DNA of 64,000 nt from Enterococcus florum (GCF_004309355.1 NZ_BJCC01000012.1:111688-175687), one strand, 5' to 3'; positions 27,819 to 39,717 are shown, counted from the stretch's first letter. Notes: generated by a model from the sequence alone, not told the origin. Numbers and translations: made by a program.

Positions 27819-30800
27819 ATGCCAAAACGCACAGATATTAAGAAAATCATGGTTATCGGTTCTGGACCGATTGTCATTGGACAAGCAGCCGAATTTGACT
27901 ATGCCGGCACGCAAGCTTGCTTAGCTCTAAAAGAAGAAGGCTACGAGGTTGTCTTGGTGAACTCCAACCCGGCAACAATTATGACGGATAAGGAAATTGC
28001 AGATTCAGTGTACATCGAACCAATTACGCTTGAATTTGTTTCTCGTATTCTGCGTAAAGAATTACCCGAAGCGATTTTACCAACTCTTGGTGGACAAACT
28101 GGTCTGAACATGGCGATGGAGCTGGCTGCTTCTGGCATCTTAGAGGAATTGAACATCGAGTTGTTAGGTACGAAGCTTTCGGCGATTGACCAAGCGGAAG
28201 ACCGTGATTTGTTTAAACAGTTGATGGAGGAATTAGCTCAGCCGATTCCTGAATCAGAAATTGTAAATACCGTAGAAGAAGCAGTCGCTTTTGCTAACAC
28301 AATCGGCTACCCAATTATTGTTCGTCCAGCCTTTACCTTAGGCGGAACCGGCGGCGGGATGTGTGACAACGAGGAAGAACTGCGCGTGATCGCTGAAAAC
28401 GGCTTGAAGCTGTCCCCAGCCACTCAATGTTTAATTGAAAAATCCATCGCCGGCTATAAGGAGATCGAGTACGAAGTGATGCGAGACTCTGCTGACAATG
28501 CGATTGTAGTATGTAACATGGAAAACTTTGACCCGGTCGGTGTTCATACTGGCGATTCGATCGTCTTTGCACCAAGTCAAACGATGTCTGATTATGAATA
28601 CCAAATGCTGCGGGATGCTTCACTATCGATCATCCGGGCATTGAAAATAGAGGGCGGCTGTAACGTGCAGCTGGCTTTGGACCCTCACAGCTTTAATTAC
28701 TATGTGATCGAAGTGAATCCGCGGGTTTCGCGTTCATCCGCTTTGGCAAGTAAAGCAACCGGGTATCCAATTGCGAAGCTAGCAGCGAAAATCGCAGTTG
28801 GCTTAACCTTAGACGAAATGAAGAACCCTGTTACTGGAACCACTTATGCGGAATTTGAACCGGCTTTAGACTATGTGGTTGCTAAAATCCCTCGCTGGCC
28901 CTTCGACAAATTCGAATCAGGTGAACGGGTATTAGGCACACAAATGAAGGCGACCGGAGAAGTCATGGCAATTGGTCGTAACATTGAAGAATCTTTGTTA
29001 AAAGCCGTTCGCTCGCTGGAAATTGGCACGTACCATGTAGAAATCGCTGAATTCAGCGAAGTGACTGATGAACTGCTAACTGAAAAAATTGTCAAAGCGC
29101 AAGATGACCGTTTGTTCTATTTAGCGGAAGCTTTGCGCCGCGGCTACAGTATTGAAGAGTTAAGTGAATTAACTAAGATTGATTTATTCTTTTTAGATAA
29201 ATTATTGCACATCGTTGAACTGGAAAATGAATTGGCTCAACATGTAAAAGATACCGCTGTACTGAAAAAAGCGAAGCAAAATGGTTTTGCGGACAAGAAG
29301 ATTGCCGGACTTTGGTCAATGACTGAAAAGGAAGTCAGCGACCTTAGACACGAGGAGAAAATTTTACCAGTTTACAAAATGGTGGATACCTGTGCAGCGG
29401 AGTTCGAGTCGCAAACACCATATTTCTACAGCACCTATGAATTTGAAAATGAAAGCATTCGTTCAGATAAAGAGTCAGTATTGGTACTGGGTTCTGGTCC
29501 TATCCGGATCGGTCAAGGAGTAGAGTTTGACTACGCAACTGTTCACTCGGTGAAAGCGATCCAATCAGCAGGTTATGAAGCAATTATTATGAACAGTAAT
29601 CCGGAAACTGTATCGACGGATTTCTCAGTTTCTGATAAGCTTTACTTTGAACCATTAACCTTAGAAGATGTGATGAACGTCGTTGAACTAGAGCAGCCAA
29701 TTGGCGTGATTGTACAATTCGGTGGTCAAACTGCCATTAATTTAGCTGAGCCTTTAGTCAAAAACGGCGTGAAAATTTTAGGGACCAGTATTGAAGATTT
29801 GGACCGGGCAGAAGACCGCGACCAATTTGAACAGGTTCTGAAGAAATTAAGTATTCCACAGCCAGTCGGCGACACTGCTACCAGCAGTGAAGAAGCTGTT
29901 GTTATCGCTGACCGAATCGGTTATCCGGTATTGGTTCGTCCAAGTTATGTATTGGGTGGACGGGCAATGGAAATCGTTGAGAACCAAGCAGACTTGGAAG
30001 ACTATATGGCAAATGCTGTGAAAGCTTCACCAGAGCATCCGGTCTTAGTCGATCGTTACATGGTAGGCAAAGAGTGTGAAGTAGATGCGATCTGCGATGG
30101 CAAAACTGTCCTGATTCCAGGAATTATGGAACACATCGAACGAGCTGGGGTTCACTCAGGCGACTCGATGGCAGTCTACCCACCACAAACCTTCTCACCA
30201 GAAATTATTGCAACCATTGAAGACTACACCCGCAAGCTGGCTTTAGGTATGAACTGTATCGGTATGATGAACATTCAGTTCGTTATCCATGAAGAACAGG
30301 TTTATGTCATTGAAGTGAATCCGCGGGCGAGCCGGACGGTGCCTTTCTTGAGTAAAATTACCAACATTCCGATGGCACAAATTGCTACTAAAGCAATCCT
30401 GGACAGTACTTTGGAGGAGCTAGGCTACAAAGACGGCCTGTATCCTGAAAGCAAATTGGTTCATATTAAAGCACCCGTCTTCAGTTTTACCAAATTGCAA
30501 AAGGTCGATACTTACTTAGGGCCTGAAATGAAATCAACCGGTGAAGTGATGGGCTCAGATCGCAGCTTAGAAAAAGCGTTGTATAAAGCTTTTGAGGCAG
30601 CGGGCTTACATCTGCCAGATTATGGTGCAGTTCTGTTCACTGTTGCGGATGAAAATAAAGAAGAAGCATTAGATTTGGCGAAACGCTTTACAGATGTTGG
30701 CTATAGCTTAATTGCTACAGCAGGTACTGCTAAGTATTTTGAACAAAATGGCTTAACTGCTAAAACTATTGCGAAAATCTCTGAGTCCTCAGAAGACAAC

Positions 30801-31001
30801 GTAGTGGAAATGATCCGTCACGGAGATGCACAGGTTGTGATCAATACCATGGATAAAAACCGTCAGAATACATCTGAAGATGGCTTCATTATCCGTCGTG
30901 AAGCAGTTGAACACGGCGTACCATTGTTCACCTCACTAGATACCGCAAATGCGATCTTGCGAGTAATGGAATCACGGGCATTCTCGATTCACGAAATTTA
31001 A
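27819..31001 (+). CDS. carB: Carbamoyl-phosphate synthase large subunit
   Basis: A 1060-residue protein with two homologous ATP-grasp halves. [24 protein letters not shown] opens the first and [24 protein letters not shown] the second (about residue 555). The C-terminal MGS-like allosteric domain (about 930-1060, [12 protein letters not shown]) would bind UMP or PRPP. It makes carbamoyl phosphate from bicarbonate, ammonia and two ATP. No gap separates it from carA. Confidence 0.97.
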   Translation: MPKRTDIKKIMVIGSGPIVIGQAAEFDYAGTQACLALKEEGYEVVLVNSNPATIMTDKEIADSVYIEPITLEFVSRILRKELPEAILPTLGGQTGLNMAMELAASGILEELNIELLGTKLSAIDQAEDRDLFKQLMEELAQPIPESEIVNTVEEAVAFANTIGYPIIVRPAFTLGGTGGGMCDNEEELRVIAENGLKLSPATQCLIEKSIAGYKEIEYEVMRDSADNAIVVCNMENFDPVGVHTGDSIVFAPSQTMSDYEYQMLRDASLSIIRALKIEGGCNVQLALDPHSFNYYVIEVNPRVSRSSALASKATGYPIAKLAAKIAVGLTLDEMKNPVTGTTYAEFEPALDYVVAKIPRWPFDKFESGERVLGTQMKATGEVMAIGRNIEESLLKAVRSLEIGTYHVEIAEFSEVTDELLTEKIVKAQDDRLFYLAEALRRGYSIEELSELTKIDLFFLDKLLHIVELENELAQHVKDTAVLKKAKQNGFADKKIAGLWSMTEKEVSDLRHEEKILPVYKMVDTCAAEFESQTPYFYSTYEFENESIRSDKESVLVLGSGPIRIGQGVEFDYATVHSVKAIQSAGYEAIIMNSNPETVSTDFSVSDKLYFEPLTLEDVMNVVELEQPIGVIVQFGGQTAINLAEPLVKNGVKILGTSIEDLDRAEDRDQFEQVLKKLSIPQPVGDTATSSEEAVVIADRIGYPVLVRPSYVLGGRAMEIVENQADLEDYMANAVKASPEHPVLVDRYMVGKECEVDAICDGKTVLIPGIMEHIERAGVHSGDSMAVYPPQTFSPEIIATIEDYTRKLALGMNCIGMMNIQFVIHEEQVYVIEVNPRASRTVPFLSKITNIPMAQIATKAILDSTLEELGYKDGLYPESKLVHIKAPVFSFTKLQKVDTYLGPEMKSTGEVMGSDRSLEKALYKAFEAAGLHLPDYGAVLFTVADENKEEALDLAKRFTDVGYSLIATAGTAKYFEQNGLTAKTIAKISESSEDNVVEMIRHGDAQVVINTMDKNRQNTSEDGFIIRREAVEHGVPLFTSLDTANAILRVMESRAFSIHEI

Positions 31002-31038
31002 GCGAGACGCGTAGTAATACTATCAATCATCGATTTTC

Positions 31039-31062
31039 GGCTTCGCAAAGCTTTGCGAAGCC
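31039..31062. repeat. Perfect 24-base palindrome between carB and pyrK
   Basis: The half GGCTTCGCAAAG is followed at once by its exact complement, so RNA would fold into a stem with a minimal loop. Only a short T-rich stretch follows (TTTCTT) and the pyrK ribosome binding site begins within 10 bases. It may be a weak terminator, an RNA processing or stability element, or a protein site. Confidence 0.8.
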
Positions 31063-31081
31063 TTTCTTAAAGGAGGCCATT

Positions 31082-32774
<1,693 letters not shown>

Positions 32775-32775
<1 letters not shown>

Positions 32776-33491
32776 TGGAAAAGCGACCAGTTATTGCACT
32801 TGATTTCTCTTCAAAAGAAGCAATCAAGACCTTTTTAGCTCAGTTTCCAGCGGAAGAAAAACTGTTTGTAAAAATTGGCATGGAGCTTTTTTATCAGGAA
32901 GGTCCCAGTATTGTTCATGAGCTGACCGCTAATGGACATGACGTATTTCTTGATCTGAAGCTGCATGACATTCCGAATACAGTCAAAAAAGCGATGAAGG
33001 GTCTAGCGAAATTAGGTGTTCGTATGACCAACGTTCACGCAGCCGGCGGAGTAGAAATGATGAAGGCCGCTAAAGAAGGCTTGACTGAAGGAACAGCACA
33101 AGGAAAAGCAGTGCCGGATCTGATTGCAGTTACTCAGCTAACTTCGACCAGTGAAGAGCAGATGCACCGCGATCAGCTGATTCAAGTACCATTAAAGGAA
33201 AGTGTCGTCCATTATGCTAAGTGTGCTCAAGAAGCTGGCTTGGATGGTGTAGTTTGCTCAGCATTAGAAGTGGAAATGATCCACGAAGCGACTAATGACG
33301 GCTTTATCTGTCTAACACCAGGAATTCGTCCGAAAGGTGCTAGTGTCGGCGACCAAAAACGAGTGATGGACCCGCAGCAAGCGCGGGAAATCGGTTCGAA
33401 TTATATTGTGGTGGGACGTCCGATTACGCAATCGGAAACACCTTACGGAAGCTATCTTCAAATCAAAAAAGAATGGAACGGTGAAGAATGA
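32775..33491 (+). CDS. pyrF: Orotidine 5'-phosphate decarboxylase
   Basis: A 238-residue TIM barrel. The DxKxxD active-site signature is [13 protein letters not shown] (about 60-72) and the phosphate-binding end is VVGRPITQS. It makes UMP from OMP. Overlaps pyrD by 1 base and pyrE by 4 bases. Confidence 0.97.
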
Positions 33492-34123
33492 GAACAGTTG
33501 CAGAAAACATCGCAAAAGATTTATTAAAAATTGAAGCAGTCTTTTTAAGTCCTGATGAGCCTTTCACTTGGGCCAGCGGAATCAAATCACCGATTTATTG
33601 TGATAACCGAATTACGATGAGTTATCCAGAAGTTCGTCGTGAAATTGCTAAGGGATTGGCTGAAGAAATCAAAGCGAACTATCCAGACGCAGAAGTAATT
33701 GCTGGAACTGCTACAGCAGGGATTCCTCATGCTGCTTGGGTTGCAGAATTATTGGACTTGCCAATGGTTTACATTCGCAGCAAAGCTAAAGACCACGGAA
33801 AAGGCAACCAAATCGAAGGACGCATTGCTGAAGGTCAAAAGATGGTGGTCATCGAAGACTTAATCTCCACCGGCGGCAGTGTGCTGGAAGCAGCGGAAGC
33901 AGCAAAAAGAGAAGGTGCAGACGTTTTAGGTGTTGCAGCAATCTTTACCTATGAGTTAGACAAAGGCGTTGAAAAGTTCAAAGCGGCTGAAATGCCATTA
34001 CTAACGTTGACCAACTACTCAACTCTGATCGAGATCGCTTTAAAAGAAGACTACATCAACGAAGAACAATTAAACTTGTTGAAAAAATGGCGAAAAGATC
34101 CTGAACACTGGTTAGCCGATTAA
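33488..34123 (+). CDS. pyrE: Orotate phosphoribosyltransferase
   Basis: A 211-residue type I PRTase joining orotate and PRPP. The PRPP motif is [17 protein letters not shown], and the flexible loop [15 protein letters not shown] is present. It is the last gene of the operon, overlaps pyrF by 4 bases and is followed by a long hairpin. Confidence 0.97.
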   Translation: MRTVAENIAKDLLKIEAVFLSPDEPFTWASGIKSPIYCDNRITMSYPEVRREIAKGLAEEIKANYPDAEVIAGTATAGIPHAAWVAELLDLPMVYIRSKAKDHGKGNQIEGRIAEGQKMVVIEDLISTGGSVLEAAEAAKREGADVLGVAAIFTYELDKGVEKFKAAEMPLLTLTNYSTLIEIALKEDYINEEQLNLLKKWRKDPEHWLAD

Positions 34124-34175
34124 AAAGAAACCCTGTCGAGAATCCTTTTATCTCGGCAGGATTTCTTTTATTTTG
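34124..34175. terminator. Bidirectional terminator between pyrE and rqcH
   Basis: AAAGAAACCCTGTCGAGA pairs with TCTCGGCAGGATTTCTTT with two or three mismatches or G-U pairs, followed by TTATTTT. The complementary A-rich start suits the minus-strand rqcH, whose stop lies in the stem. Confidence 0.85.
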
Positions 34176-35871
34176 AGTTGTTTTTCCTTAATCGTTCAAT
34201 CGTTTGTTCCTCAGGAGTAACAAACAGTGTTTGCTGGTTTTCGTAAATCACAAATCCTGGCTTTGCACCATTAGGTTTATGAACATGCTTCACGGCAACA
34301 TAATCAACTGGAACCTGAGCCGAATGGCGATATTTCGAATAATAGGCTGCTAACTCTGCCGCTTCCAGCAGCGTCTGATCGGACGGGTTCTCAGATTTAA
34401 TGATTACATGGGAACCAGGAATGTTTTTTGCATGCAGCCAAATGTCTGTTTTGCGCGATTTTTTTAGAGTCAGCTGGTCATTTTGCAAATTGTTTTTGCC
34501 GACTAAAATAGTTGTTCCATCTGTAGATACAAACGTTTCTGGCTGAGAAGGCTTCTGGTTTCTCGTTTTTTTAGTATTTTTTTTCTTCAAATATCCGCTG
34601 GCAATCAGTTCTTCTTTGATAACCTCTATATCCATAGGTCCAGCGATCTCCAATTGAGAGAGAACGGAGTTTAGATACTCGATCTCATCTTTGGCTTCAG
34701 CGATTTGCTGGTGGATCAACTTCACGGCATTCTTCAACTTTTGATACTTTTGAAAATACTTTTGAGCGTTTTGGTTTGGCGTAAGATCCGGTCGGAGTTT
34801 GATCGTGATCAGTTGATTGTTCTCATAATAGTTTTCCAACTCAACACGCTCAGCACCGCGAGGGACCTGTGCCATAAACGTCGTCAGCAATTCGCCATCC
34901 CGTCGATACTCCTCGGCATTTTCAGAATCTGCCAAGGTTTTTTCCCGCTTTGCCAATTTGCTTTGATTCCGCTTGATCTCGTTTTCGACTTTGCGGATCA
35001 ATTCATTTCCCAGCTGTTTCACGCGATCCTTCTCCGCTTTTTCGCCGAAGTAGGCATCCAGCAACAAGCTTAACGTTTCAAATGATTGAGTTTGTTCAAA
35101 GGTTTCAAAAGCGATGGGTGCAAAGAACTCCTTGTCGCTCATTTTTCCTAATGTCGGTTGTGGATCCTCTATCACTTGCTGCCAGAAGCCGTTCCATACC
35201 TGCATTTTTTGATTAAGGTCCCGATTCAAGCGATGGGCCAGCTCATCTGCGGTATCTCGGCCTAACCCTTGAAATGTTTGCTGTAAATACTTCCCATTCA
35301 AAACTTCTGCAGTTGAAAGCAGGTGAAACACCGTTTCCTTTTCTGCTGTAAAAGGATTCAATAGATTCTGTTTTGGCGGTTCAATGTACTCATTTCCAGG
35401 AAGAATCGTTCGATACGTGTTTTGCGAATGGCCCACGTGTTTGATCGCATCGAGAATTTTTCCAGTTTGGTGATTCATCAAGATAATCGTTGAGTGACGT
35501 CCCATTAATTCCACCACCAAGACGATGTTTTGCGCGTCGCCTAGTTCATCTCTTCTACTGAAAATAAACTGGATCACACGATCATTTTCAATTTGTTTTA
35601 TTTCCTCCAACAAGGTACCTTCAAGATGTTTTCTCAGCATCATTGCAAAGCTTGGCGGTATTTCTGGATTTTGATAACCGATTTCTGTCAGTTGGATCCG
35701 TGCATAGCTTGGATGTGCCGAAAGCAGAAGACGGTGGTTCTTGCCTCGGGCTCGAATCACTAAAATAATTTCATTTTCATAAGGTTGATGGATTTTGGAA
35801 ACACGACCAGAGAGCAGCGTTTCTCGTAACTCCTTCACCATTTCATGGGTAAAAACTCCGTCAAAAGACAT
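34168..35871 (-). CDS. rqcH: NFACT-family ribosome quality-control protein RqcH (formerly FbpA-like)
   Basis: A 567-residue Rqc2 homologue that adds C-terminal alanine tails to nascent chains on stalled 50S subunits. The NFACT-N domain (1-~170) carries the D97-R98 pair that recruits tRNA in B. subtilis RqcH. A long coiled coil spans about 270-430. The NFACT-R domain (about 445-560) contains KSRKTDIWLHAKNIPGSHV. Older annotation calls such proteins fibronectin-binding, a secondary description. GAGGG lies before the ATG. Confidence 0.94.
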   Translation of the reverse strand: MSFDGVFTHEMVKELRETLLSGRVSKIHQPYENEIILVIRARGKNHRLLLSAHPSYARIQLTEIGYQNPEIPPSFAMMLRKHLEGTLLEEIKQIENDRVIQFIFSRRDELGDAQNIVLVVELMGRHSTIILMNHQTGKILDAIKHVGHSQNTYRTILPGNEYIEPPKQNLLNPFTAEKETVFHLLSTAEVLNGKYLQQTFQGLGRDTADELAHRLNRDLNQKMQVWNGFWQQVIEDPQPTLGKMSDKEFFAPIAFETFEQTQSFETLSLLLDAYFGEKAEKDRVKQLGNELIRKVENEIKRNQSKLAKREKTLADSENAEEYRRDGELLTTFMAQVPRGAERVELENYYENNQLITIKLRPDLTPNQNAQKYFQKYQKLKNAVKLIHQQIAEAKDEIEYLNSVLSQLEIAGPMDIEVIKEELIASGYLKKKNTKKTRNQKPSQPETFVSTDGTTILVGKNNLQNDQLTLKKSRKTDIWLHAKNIPGSHVIIKSENPSDQTLLEAAELAAYYSKYRHSAQVPVDYVAVKHVHKPNGAKPGFVIYENQQTLFVTPEEQTIERLRKNNSK

Positions 35872-35903
35872 GTTTAGCCCTCATTTCTGTTCAGAATATC
35901 TCT

Positions 35904-35932
35904 ATTATAAACAAAAAAGAGTCAGTGACCAA
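35904..35932 (-). promoter_or_regulatory. rqcH promoter overlapping the pckA terminator
   Basis: On the minus strand TTGGTC (35927-35932), 17-base spacer, TATAAT (35904-35909). The -35 lies in the descending arm of the pckA terminator. Confidence 0.6.
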
Positions 35933-35945
35933 GAAAGTCACTGAC
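35911..35945 (-). terminator. Terminator after pckA
   Basis: Minus-strand stem GTCAGTGAC / GTCACTGAC with a 7-base loop, then TCTTTTTT. Confidence 0.9.
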
Positions 35946-35950
35946 AAAAA

Positions 35951-37621
35951 TTAGTTAATTAGGGATTCTTTATAGGTATGGAGATCATCCAGCATCCTCA
36001 GCAACAGACGCTCTGCATTGTTTGGTAACCGATCATATCCATTGTTGACGTGTTTTCGAGATTGAACGAAGGCTAAACGAGTTTCGATTCGTTTCATCAA
36101 TTTCGTAATATAAGCCAAATCAGTAAAGTCTGGAAGCAGCCCCTCGATCGGCAAGTAGGTCATTTCTTTCAACGGACCGAATGTCTGACACTCCACATTT
36201 TTTTCTACGATTTTTTCAATACTGGTCAAGGTATGGCTTGGTGTCACTTTTTTACCTTGGAAAAAGCCGGTATTCAACAAGTAGCAATCCGTCTGCTGGT
36301 TTTTGAACAGCTCAAGAAAATCTTTGTAGTCCTCAGCTAGCGGGTAGCAGCGGAAAGGATTGGCGAACGGCTCAATGACCAATTTATCTTTAGAAGAATC
36401 ACCGATCACATTTTCTGCGGTCGAACGTTTTGTTGCTAGTGTGGCACCTAAAACAGCTGCCAGCTCTGGATCGTTGACCTTGATAACTGGCGGGAAACTA
36501 TCGTCTTTCATGATCCAAAAAACAGCATCGACTTTTTCTACTAAGTGATCCACTCGATTCTTCGTGACATAGCGGCTCTTGATGCTGCGGCCATTTCCAT
36601 TTCGCACATCCTCGGTTAACAATACTCTCTGGTTGTGATTATCCAGCGTTACACCTACGTTTTGTGCAGTCACGATGTATTTGACCTGATCGCTTACTAA
36701 CGGATAATCTTGGGTTTTATCAAAATAGGCAGGCTCCAACGCAGTAGAAGAACCTTTATTCTTACAGATGACAAAGGCATCATCGTGCAGTACATTGATC
36801 ATGTGCTGGTTGTTATGGCTAGCTAAGGTAATCGTTGACTTTCCTGATCCCGAAAGTCCAAAAGCTGCCATTGTATATTTATGTTCTGGAAGTACATATT
36901 GCTTCATTCCGCCGTGGCAGGCGATAAAGCCATTTCGATGCGCACAAGCCCATGCCAAGGTCAATGTTGCTTTTTTTAATTCTCCAAAATACCTTAATCC
37001 CAGTACAGCGGCACAATTATGCAGATGGTCGATCACAACCAAACCATCTGGAAAATCTGGATGAGACCAGTCTGGATCACAGAAAAGGTAAAGGTCTCCT
37101 TCAGGAATCTCTTTTGATGCTGCATAGAAAAAAGTATGGTCATTGGCAATTTGAAAATTTAATAAGTACGTATACAAGTTGCTGCTGTATTCCTGCGGCA
37201 GCATCAAATGTGCCTGCATCGTGAATTCTGGAGCCAATCCAACAAAAATCGAGCCTTTATAAAACTGCTTTCGTCCCGAGGTGAACACAGCCTCCTGTAA
37301 AATTTTGCAATACTTAGCTTCGTCTACGCCATCCTGTCCAATGATCCTCCGGGCCGCGGCGGTTCGACCAACAACTGCACCGTCATTATTGACGAGTATT
37401 TTCGCATCCTCTGGCAATCCCAGCTCCTCAGTATGAGAGACGGGTAAATCCGTTACAATCGTTCCAGGTGCATTCTTTGCTAAGGTATAAGCTGTTTCTA
37501 ACGATGTTACCTTTGTCACATTGTTGCCATAAAATGCTGTTTCAATAACGGCGCGTATAGCAGAAAAACAGGCGTTGTCTTTGTTGATACTTTCGCGTTT
37601 GAAATGTTGAATGCTGCTCAT
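35951..37621 (-). CDS. pckA: Phosphoenolpyruvate carboxykinase (ATP)
   Basis: A 556-residue gluconeogenic/anaplerotic enzyme converting oxaloacetate and ATP to PEP. The kinase-1a loop GLSGSGKST contains K261, and VLHDDAFVI supplies the metal-binding aspartates. Length is close to the ATP-type family. GGGAGG precedes the ATG at 37621; a frame extension of six residues has no support. Minus-strand promoter sequence shows a TATAAT. A GTTAGCGCTTTAT upstream of it loosely resembles a catabolite-responsive element, so glucose control is possible but not shown. Confidence 0.94.
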   Translation of the reverse strand: MSSIQHFKRESINKDNACFSAIRAVIETAFYGNNVTKVTSLETAYTLAKNAPGTIVTDLPVSHTEELGLPEDAKILVNNDGAVVGRTAAARRIIGQDGVDEAKYCKILQEAVFTSGRKQFYKGSIFVGLAPEFTMQAHLMLPQEYSSNLYTYLLNFQIANDHTFFYAASKEIPEGDLYLFCDPDWSHPDFPDGLVVIDHLHNCAAVLGLRYFGELKKATLTLAWACAHRNGFIACHGGMKQYVLPEHKYTMAAFGLSGSGKSTITLASHNNQHMINVLHDDAFVICKNKGSSTALEPAYFDKTQDYPLVSDQVKYIVTAQNVGVTLDNHNQRVLLTEDVRNGNGRSIKSRYVTKNRVDHLVEKVDAVFWIMKDDSFPPVIKVNDPELAAVLGATLATKRSTAENVIGDSSKDKLVIEPFANPFRCYPLAEDYKDFLELFKNQQTDCYLLNTGFFQGKKVTPSHTLTSIEKIVEKNVECQTFGPLKEMTYLPIEGLLPDFTDLAYITKLMKRIETRLAFVQSRKHVNNGYDRLPNNAERLLLRMLDDLHTYKESLIN

Positions 37622-37787
37622 TTGAATTCCTCCCTGCAAAACAATATATTATTATAGTATCATTAAAATAAAGCGCTAACAATTCTTAAGTGAAGAAAAG
37701 CCGATATCGTTATTCACTTTATTTTGCTACAATTGTTCTAGCTATATGAATCGTTACCGTCTATAATACTGAATGGAGGCGTGATGG

Positions 37788-38369
37788 ATGAATGATCTGT
37801 TGACAAAACTAAAGACAAAAATACAGACGATTTGGCAGCTCTTTTTAGACGTCGTTACAGAAAATGAACGCAAGTCCTTAATGATTGCAGCAAGTTTAGT
37901 CTTTTTTTCACTGCTATTTTCGATTACTACCTATTTCGCGCAACAATCGATTCGACAAAGCGAATTAGAGCAGACCGTTTTTGCTGCCATTGAATCGGAT
38001 CACATTCTGCCTTTAGAATATGGAAAATCAGACCGCATAATTAATGATACACCTGCCATTTCTGTCATGTTCAGTCAACCGAATGGGGATTCATATCAAA
38101 ATGTGATGAAGATTCTGACAACACCAGAACAAGAAGATGAACTAAATCGCATGTTTTACTATTATCCAATCGTTTATGACAGCAGCAAAATAGCGCAAAA
38201 ATATCAGATTGATCCCACAAAGGTAACATTCATTTTTTTCCAAAAGGGTAAGGAGAAAAAACGCTTTGTTTTAGAGGATCTACGTGACCTTAATAACGAA
38301 TTTATTCCCGAATTGAATCGTTTGCCAATGTGGCGTTTGCAAGAAAACGGTGAGAATGATTCAGAATGA
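37788..38369 (+). CDS. Membrane-anchored protein of unknown function
   Basis: A 193-residue protein with one N-terminal membrane helix (about 30-50, SLMIAASLVFFSLLFSITTYF) and a predicted extracytoplasmic domain rich in acidic and aromatic residues. No family recognised. GGAGG is 8 bases before the ATG and TATAAT stands at 37762-37767. It is followed by the trp leader promoter, which overlaps its downstream region, and no terminator is visible between them, so some read-through into the trp leader is possible. Confidence 0.65.
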   Translation: MNDLLTKLKTKIQTIWQLFLDVVTENERKSLMIAASLVFFSLLFSITTYFAQQSIRQSELEQTVFAAIESDHILPLEYGKSDRIINDTPAISVMFSQPNGDSYQNVMKILTTPEQEDELNRMFYYYPIVYDSSKIAQKYQIDPTKVTFIFFQKGKEKKRFVLEDLRDLNNEFIPELNRLPMWRLQENGENDSE

Positions 38370-38393
38370 TTCATTTTATTTTAATAAATCATA

Positions 38394-38422
38394 TTGACAG
38401 TCTTTGTTTTTTTAGATAGACT
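38394..38422 (+). promoter_or_regulatory. Promoter of the trp leader
   Basis: TTGACA at 38394-38399, 17-base spacer, TAGACT at 38417-38422. Confidence 0.8.
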
Positions 38423-38452
38423 GTTCTCAACATCAAAAAAGGAGTGGCATTC

Positions 38453-38509
38453 ATGAATCAACATTACTTGTCTAATCAATTGAATAGCTGGCAAAACTGG
38501 CGTAGATAA
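38453..38509 (+). CDS. Tryptophan leader peptide (18 aa)
   Basis: MNQHYLSNQLNSWQNWRR, started by an ATG 8 bases after a strong AAGGAG (38439-38444). Two Trp codons occur at positions 13 and 16 (38489-38491 and 38498-38500), close to the stop at 38507-38509. The first pairing segment of the attenuator begins at the very next base. Such a peptide is expected to act as the sensor: ribosomes would stall at the Trp codons when charged tRNA-Trp is scarce. It has no counterpart in the downstream protein and is too short for most gene finders. Inferred by analogy with enterobacterial trp attenuation. Confidence 0.8.
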   Translation: MNQHYLSNQLNSWQNWRR

Positions 38510-38632
38510 GTTGTATTTGTGAATTACACTTCATAGATACAACGTTTAGACTGTCTCTAAATTTTGTATCTATGCTGGTTACTTAAATGTGTCATTTCCC
38601 GCATAGATGAGTATCTATGCGGTTTTTGTTTT
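38510..38632 (+). promoter_or_regulatory. Ribosome-mediated transcription attenuator of trpXYZ
   Basis: Successive segments can pair with either neighbour. 0 (38510-38521) pairs with 1 (38532-38543) with two G-U pairs. 1 CATAGATACAA (38532-38542) pairs perfectly with 2 TTGTATCTATG (38564-38574). 2 ATCTATGC (38568-38575, plus GG after a bulge) pairs with 3 CCGCATAGAT (38599-38608). 3 pairs with 4 ATCTATGCGG (38613-38622) as a terminator followed by TTTTT. A ribosome at the stop codon would cover segment 0, giving 1:2 and 3:4 (stop). One stalled further back at Trp codons leaves 0 free, giving 0:1 and 2:3 (read-through). The pairings are visible in the sequence; the mechanism is inferred. Confidence 0.8.
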
Positions 38633-38635
38633 TTT

Positions 38636-38674
38636 GGCAACTACCGCTCATTTTTAGAGGTAGTTGTCTTTTTT
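38636..38674 (+). terminator. Second terminator of the trp leader
   Basis: GGCAACTACC / GGTAGTTGTC stem (one G-U) followed by six T, only 3-4 bases after the T tract of the first terminator. Its ascending arm can alternatively pair with segment 4 of the attenuator (ACCGC with GCGGT, then CAA with TTG across a small loop). Confidence 0.8.
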
Positions 38675-38701
38675 AATACAAAAATCAAGGAGGATATTAA
38701 T

Positions 38702-39712
38702 ATGAAAAATAAAGGGATTATCGGTTCAATCATCGCAATTGCAATTGTACTAATCGGAGTTTTTGCTTATCAAATGGGGTCAAGACAATCAACGGCGACT
38801 ACTTCAGAAGAGGAAGTACAGACCGTCGGAATTTTGCAGTTTATCAGTCATCCGTCGATGGACCAGATCAAAGATGGTGTCGTCGAGGGATTGAAACAAG
38901 AAGGCTATGAGGATGGCAAAAATATCAAGATCGAATTTTTAAATGGTCAAGGAGACCAAAGCAAATTAAATACGATGACGCAGCAACTATTGGATAAAAA
39001 AGCAGATGTACTAGTAGGTGTAGCGACTCCAGCAGCTAAAGCACTGGCTAATGGTACTAAAGAGATTCCAGTAATCATGGGAGCGATCAGCGACCCTGTC
39101 GGCTCTGGATTGGTCAAAAGTTTGGAGGATCCTGGTGGGAATGTCACAGGGGTCAATAATCAAGCGCCTGTAAACCAGCAATTCGACTTGATCAAAGAAT
39201 TGTTCCCGGAAGCAAAAACGATTGCTTTTCTGTACTCATCTTCTGAAGAGAATTCCAAGGCTCAGATCGACAATGCTGAAAAACGAGCTCAAGAGGAAGG
39301 CTACGAGACAAAACGTTATGCACTGCCATCAACAAACGAAATGGCTAGGATCGCACAAGCCGCTTCTGCAGAAAATGATCTAATCTATGTACCTCAGGAC
39401 AATATTATTGCCAGTTCGTTCCAAACAGTCATTAATGAGTCTGACAAAAACAATACACCAGTGTTTGTTTCGGTTGACAACATGGTCGCAGAAGGCGGAA
39501 TTGCCACGATCGGTCAGAATCAATTTGAATTAGGAGTTGAAACAGGAAAAATGGCGGCAGATGTTTTAAGTGGAAAATCTACCCCGCAAAACACGCCAGT
39601 CAACGTTGTCGATTATGGGGAAATGATCATCAATGAGAAAAAAGCAGCGCAATTGGGAGTTACGATCCCTGAAAGCGTAAAAGCAGAAGCGCAGTTAATC
39701 GAAGGGGAGTAG
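38702..39712 (+). CDS. trpX: ABC transporter substrate-binding protein, predicted tryptophan uptake
   Basis: A 336-residue exported protein of the ABC_sub_bind family (TrpX-like). An N-terminal signal anchor (about 4-24) without a lipobox cysteine is followed by VGILQFISHPSMDQIKDGVVEGL, VGVATPAAKAL and the MGAISDPVGSGLVKSL segment. AAGGAGG lies 8 bases before the ATG at 38702. The frame is open back through the second terminator, but that part is leader. The family substrate was predicted as tryptophan from regulatory context in streptococci. Here the Trp-coding leader peptide supports the same prediction independently. Confidence 0.85.
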   Translation: MKNKGIIGSIIAIAIVLIGVFAYQMGSRQSTATTSEEEVQTVGILQFISHPSMDQIKDGVVEGLKQEGYEDGKNIKIEFLNGQGDQSKLNTMTQQLLDKKADVLVGVATPAAKALANGTKEIPVIMGAISDPVGSGLVKSLEDPGGNVTGVNNQAPVNQQFDLIKELFPEAKTIAFLYSSSEENSKAQIDNAEKRAQEEGYETKRYALPSTNEMARIAQAASAENDLIYVPQDNIIASSFQTVINESDKNNTPVFVSVDNMVAEGGIATIGQNQFELGVETGKMAADVLSGKSTPQNTPVNVVDYGEMIINEKKAAQLGVTIPESVKAEAQLIEGE

Positions 39713-39717
39713 GCAAA

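Noticed and set aside
37681..37787. A catabolite-responsive element near the pckA start.
   Set aside because: GTTAGCGCTTTAT departs from the cre consensus at several positions, so I mention it only in the pckA entry.
38510..38632. T-box riboswitch ahead of trpXYZ.
   Set aside because: The GGTGGTACCGCG element is absent, while a Trp-containing ORF and alternating hairpins are present.
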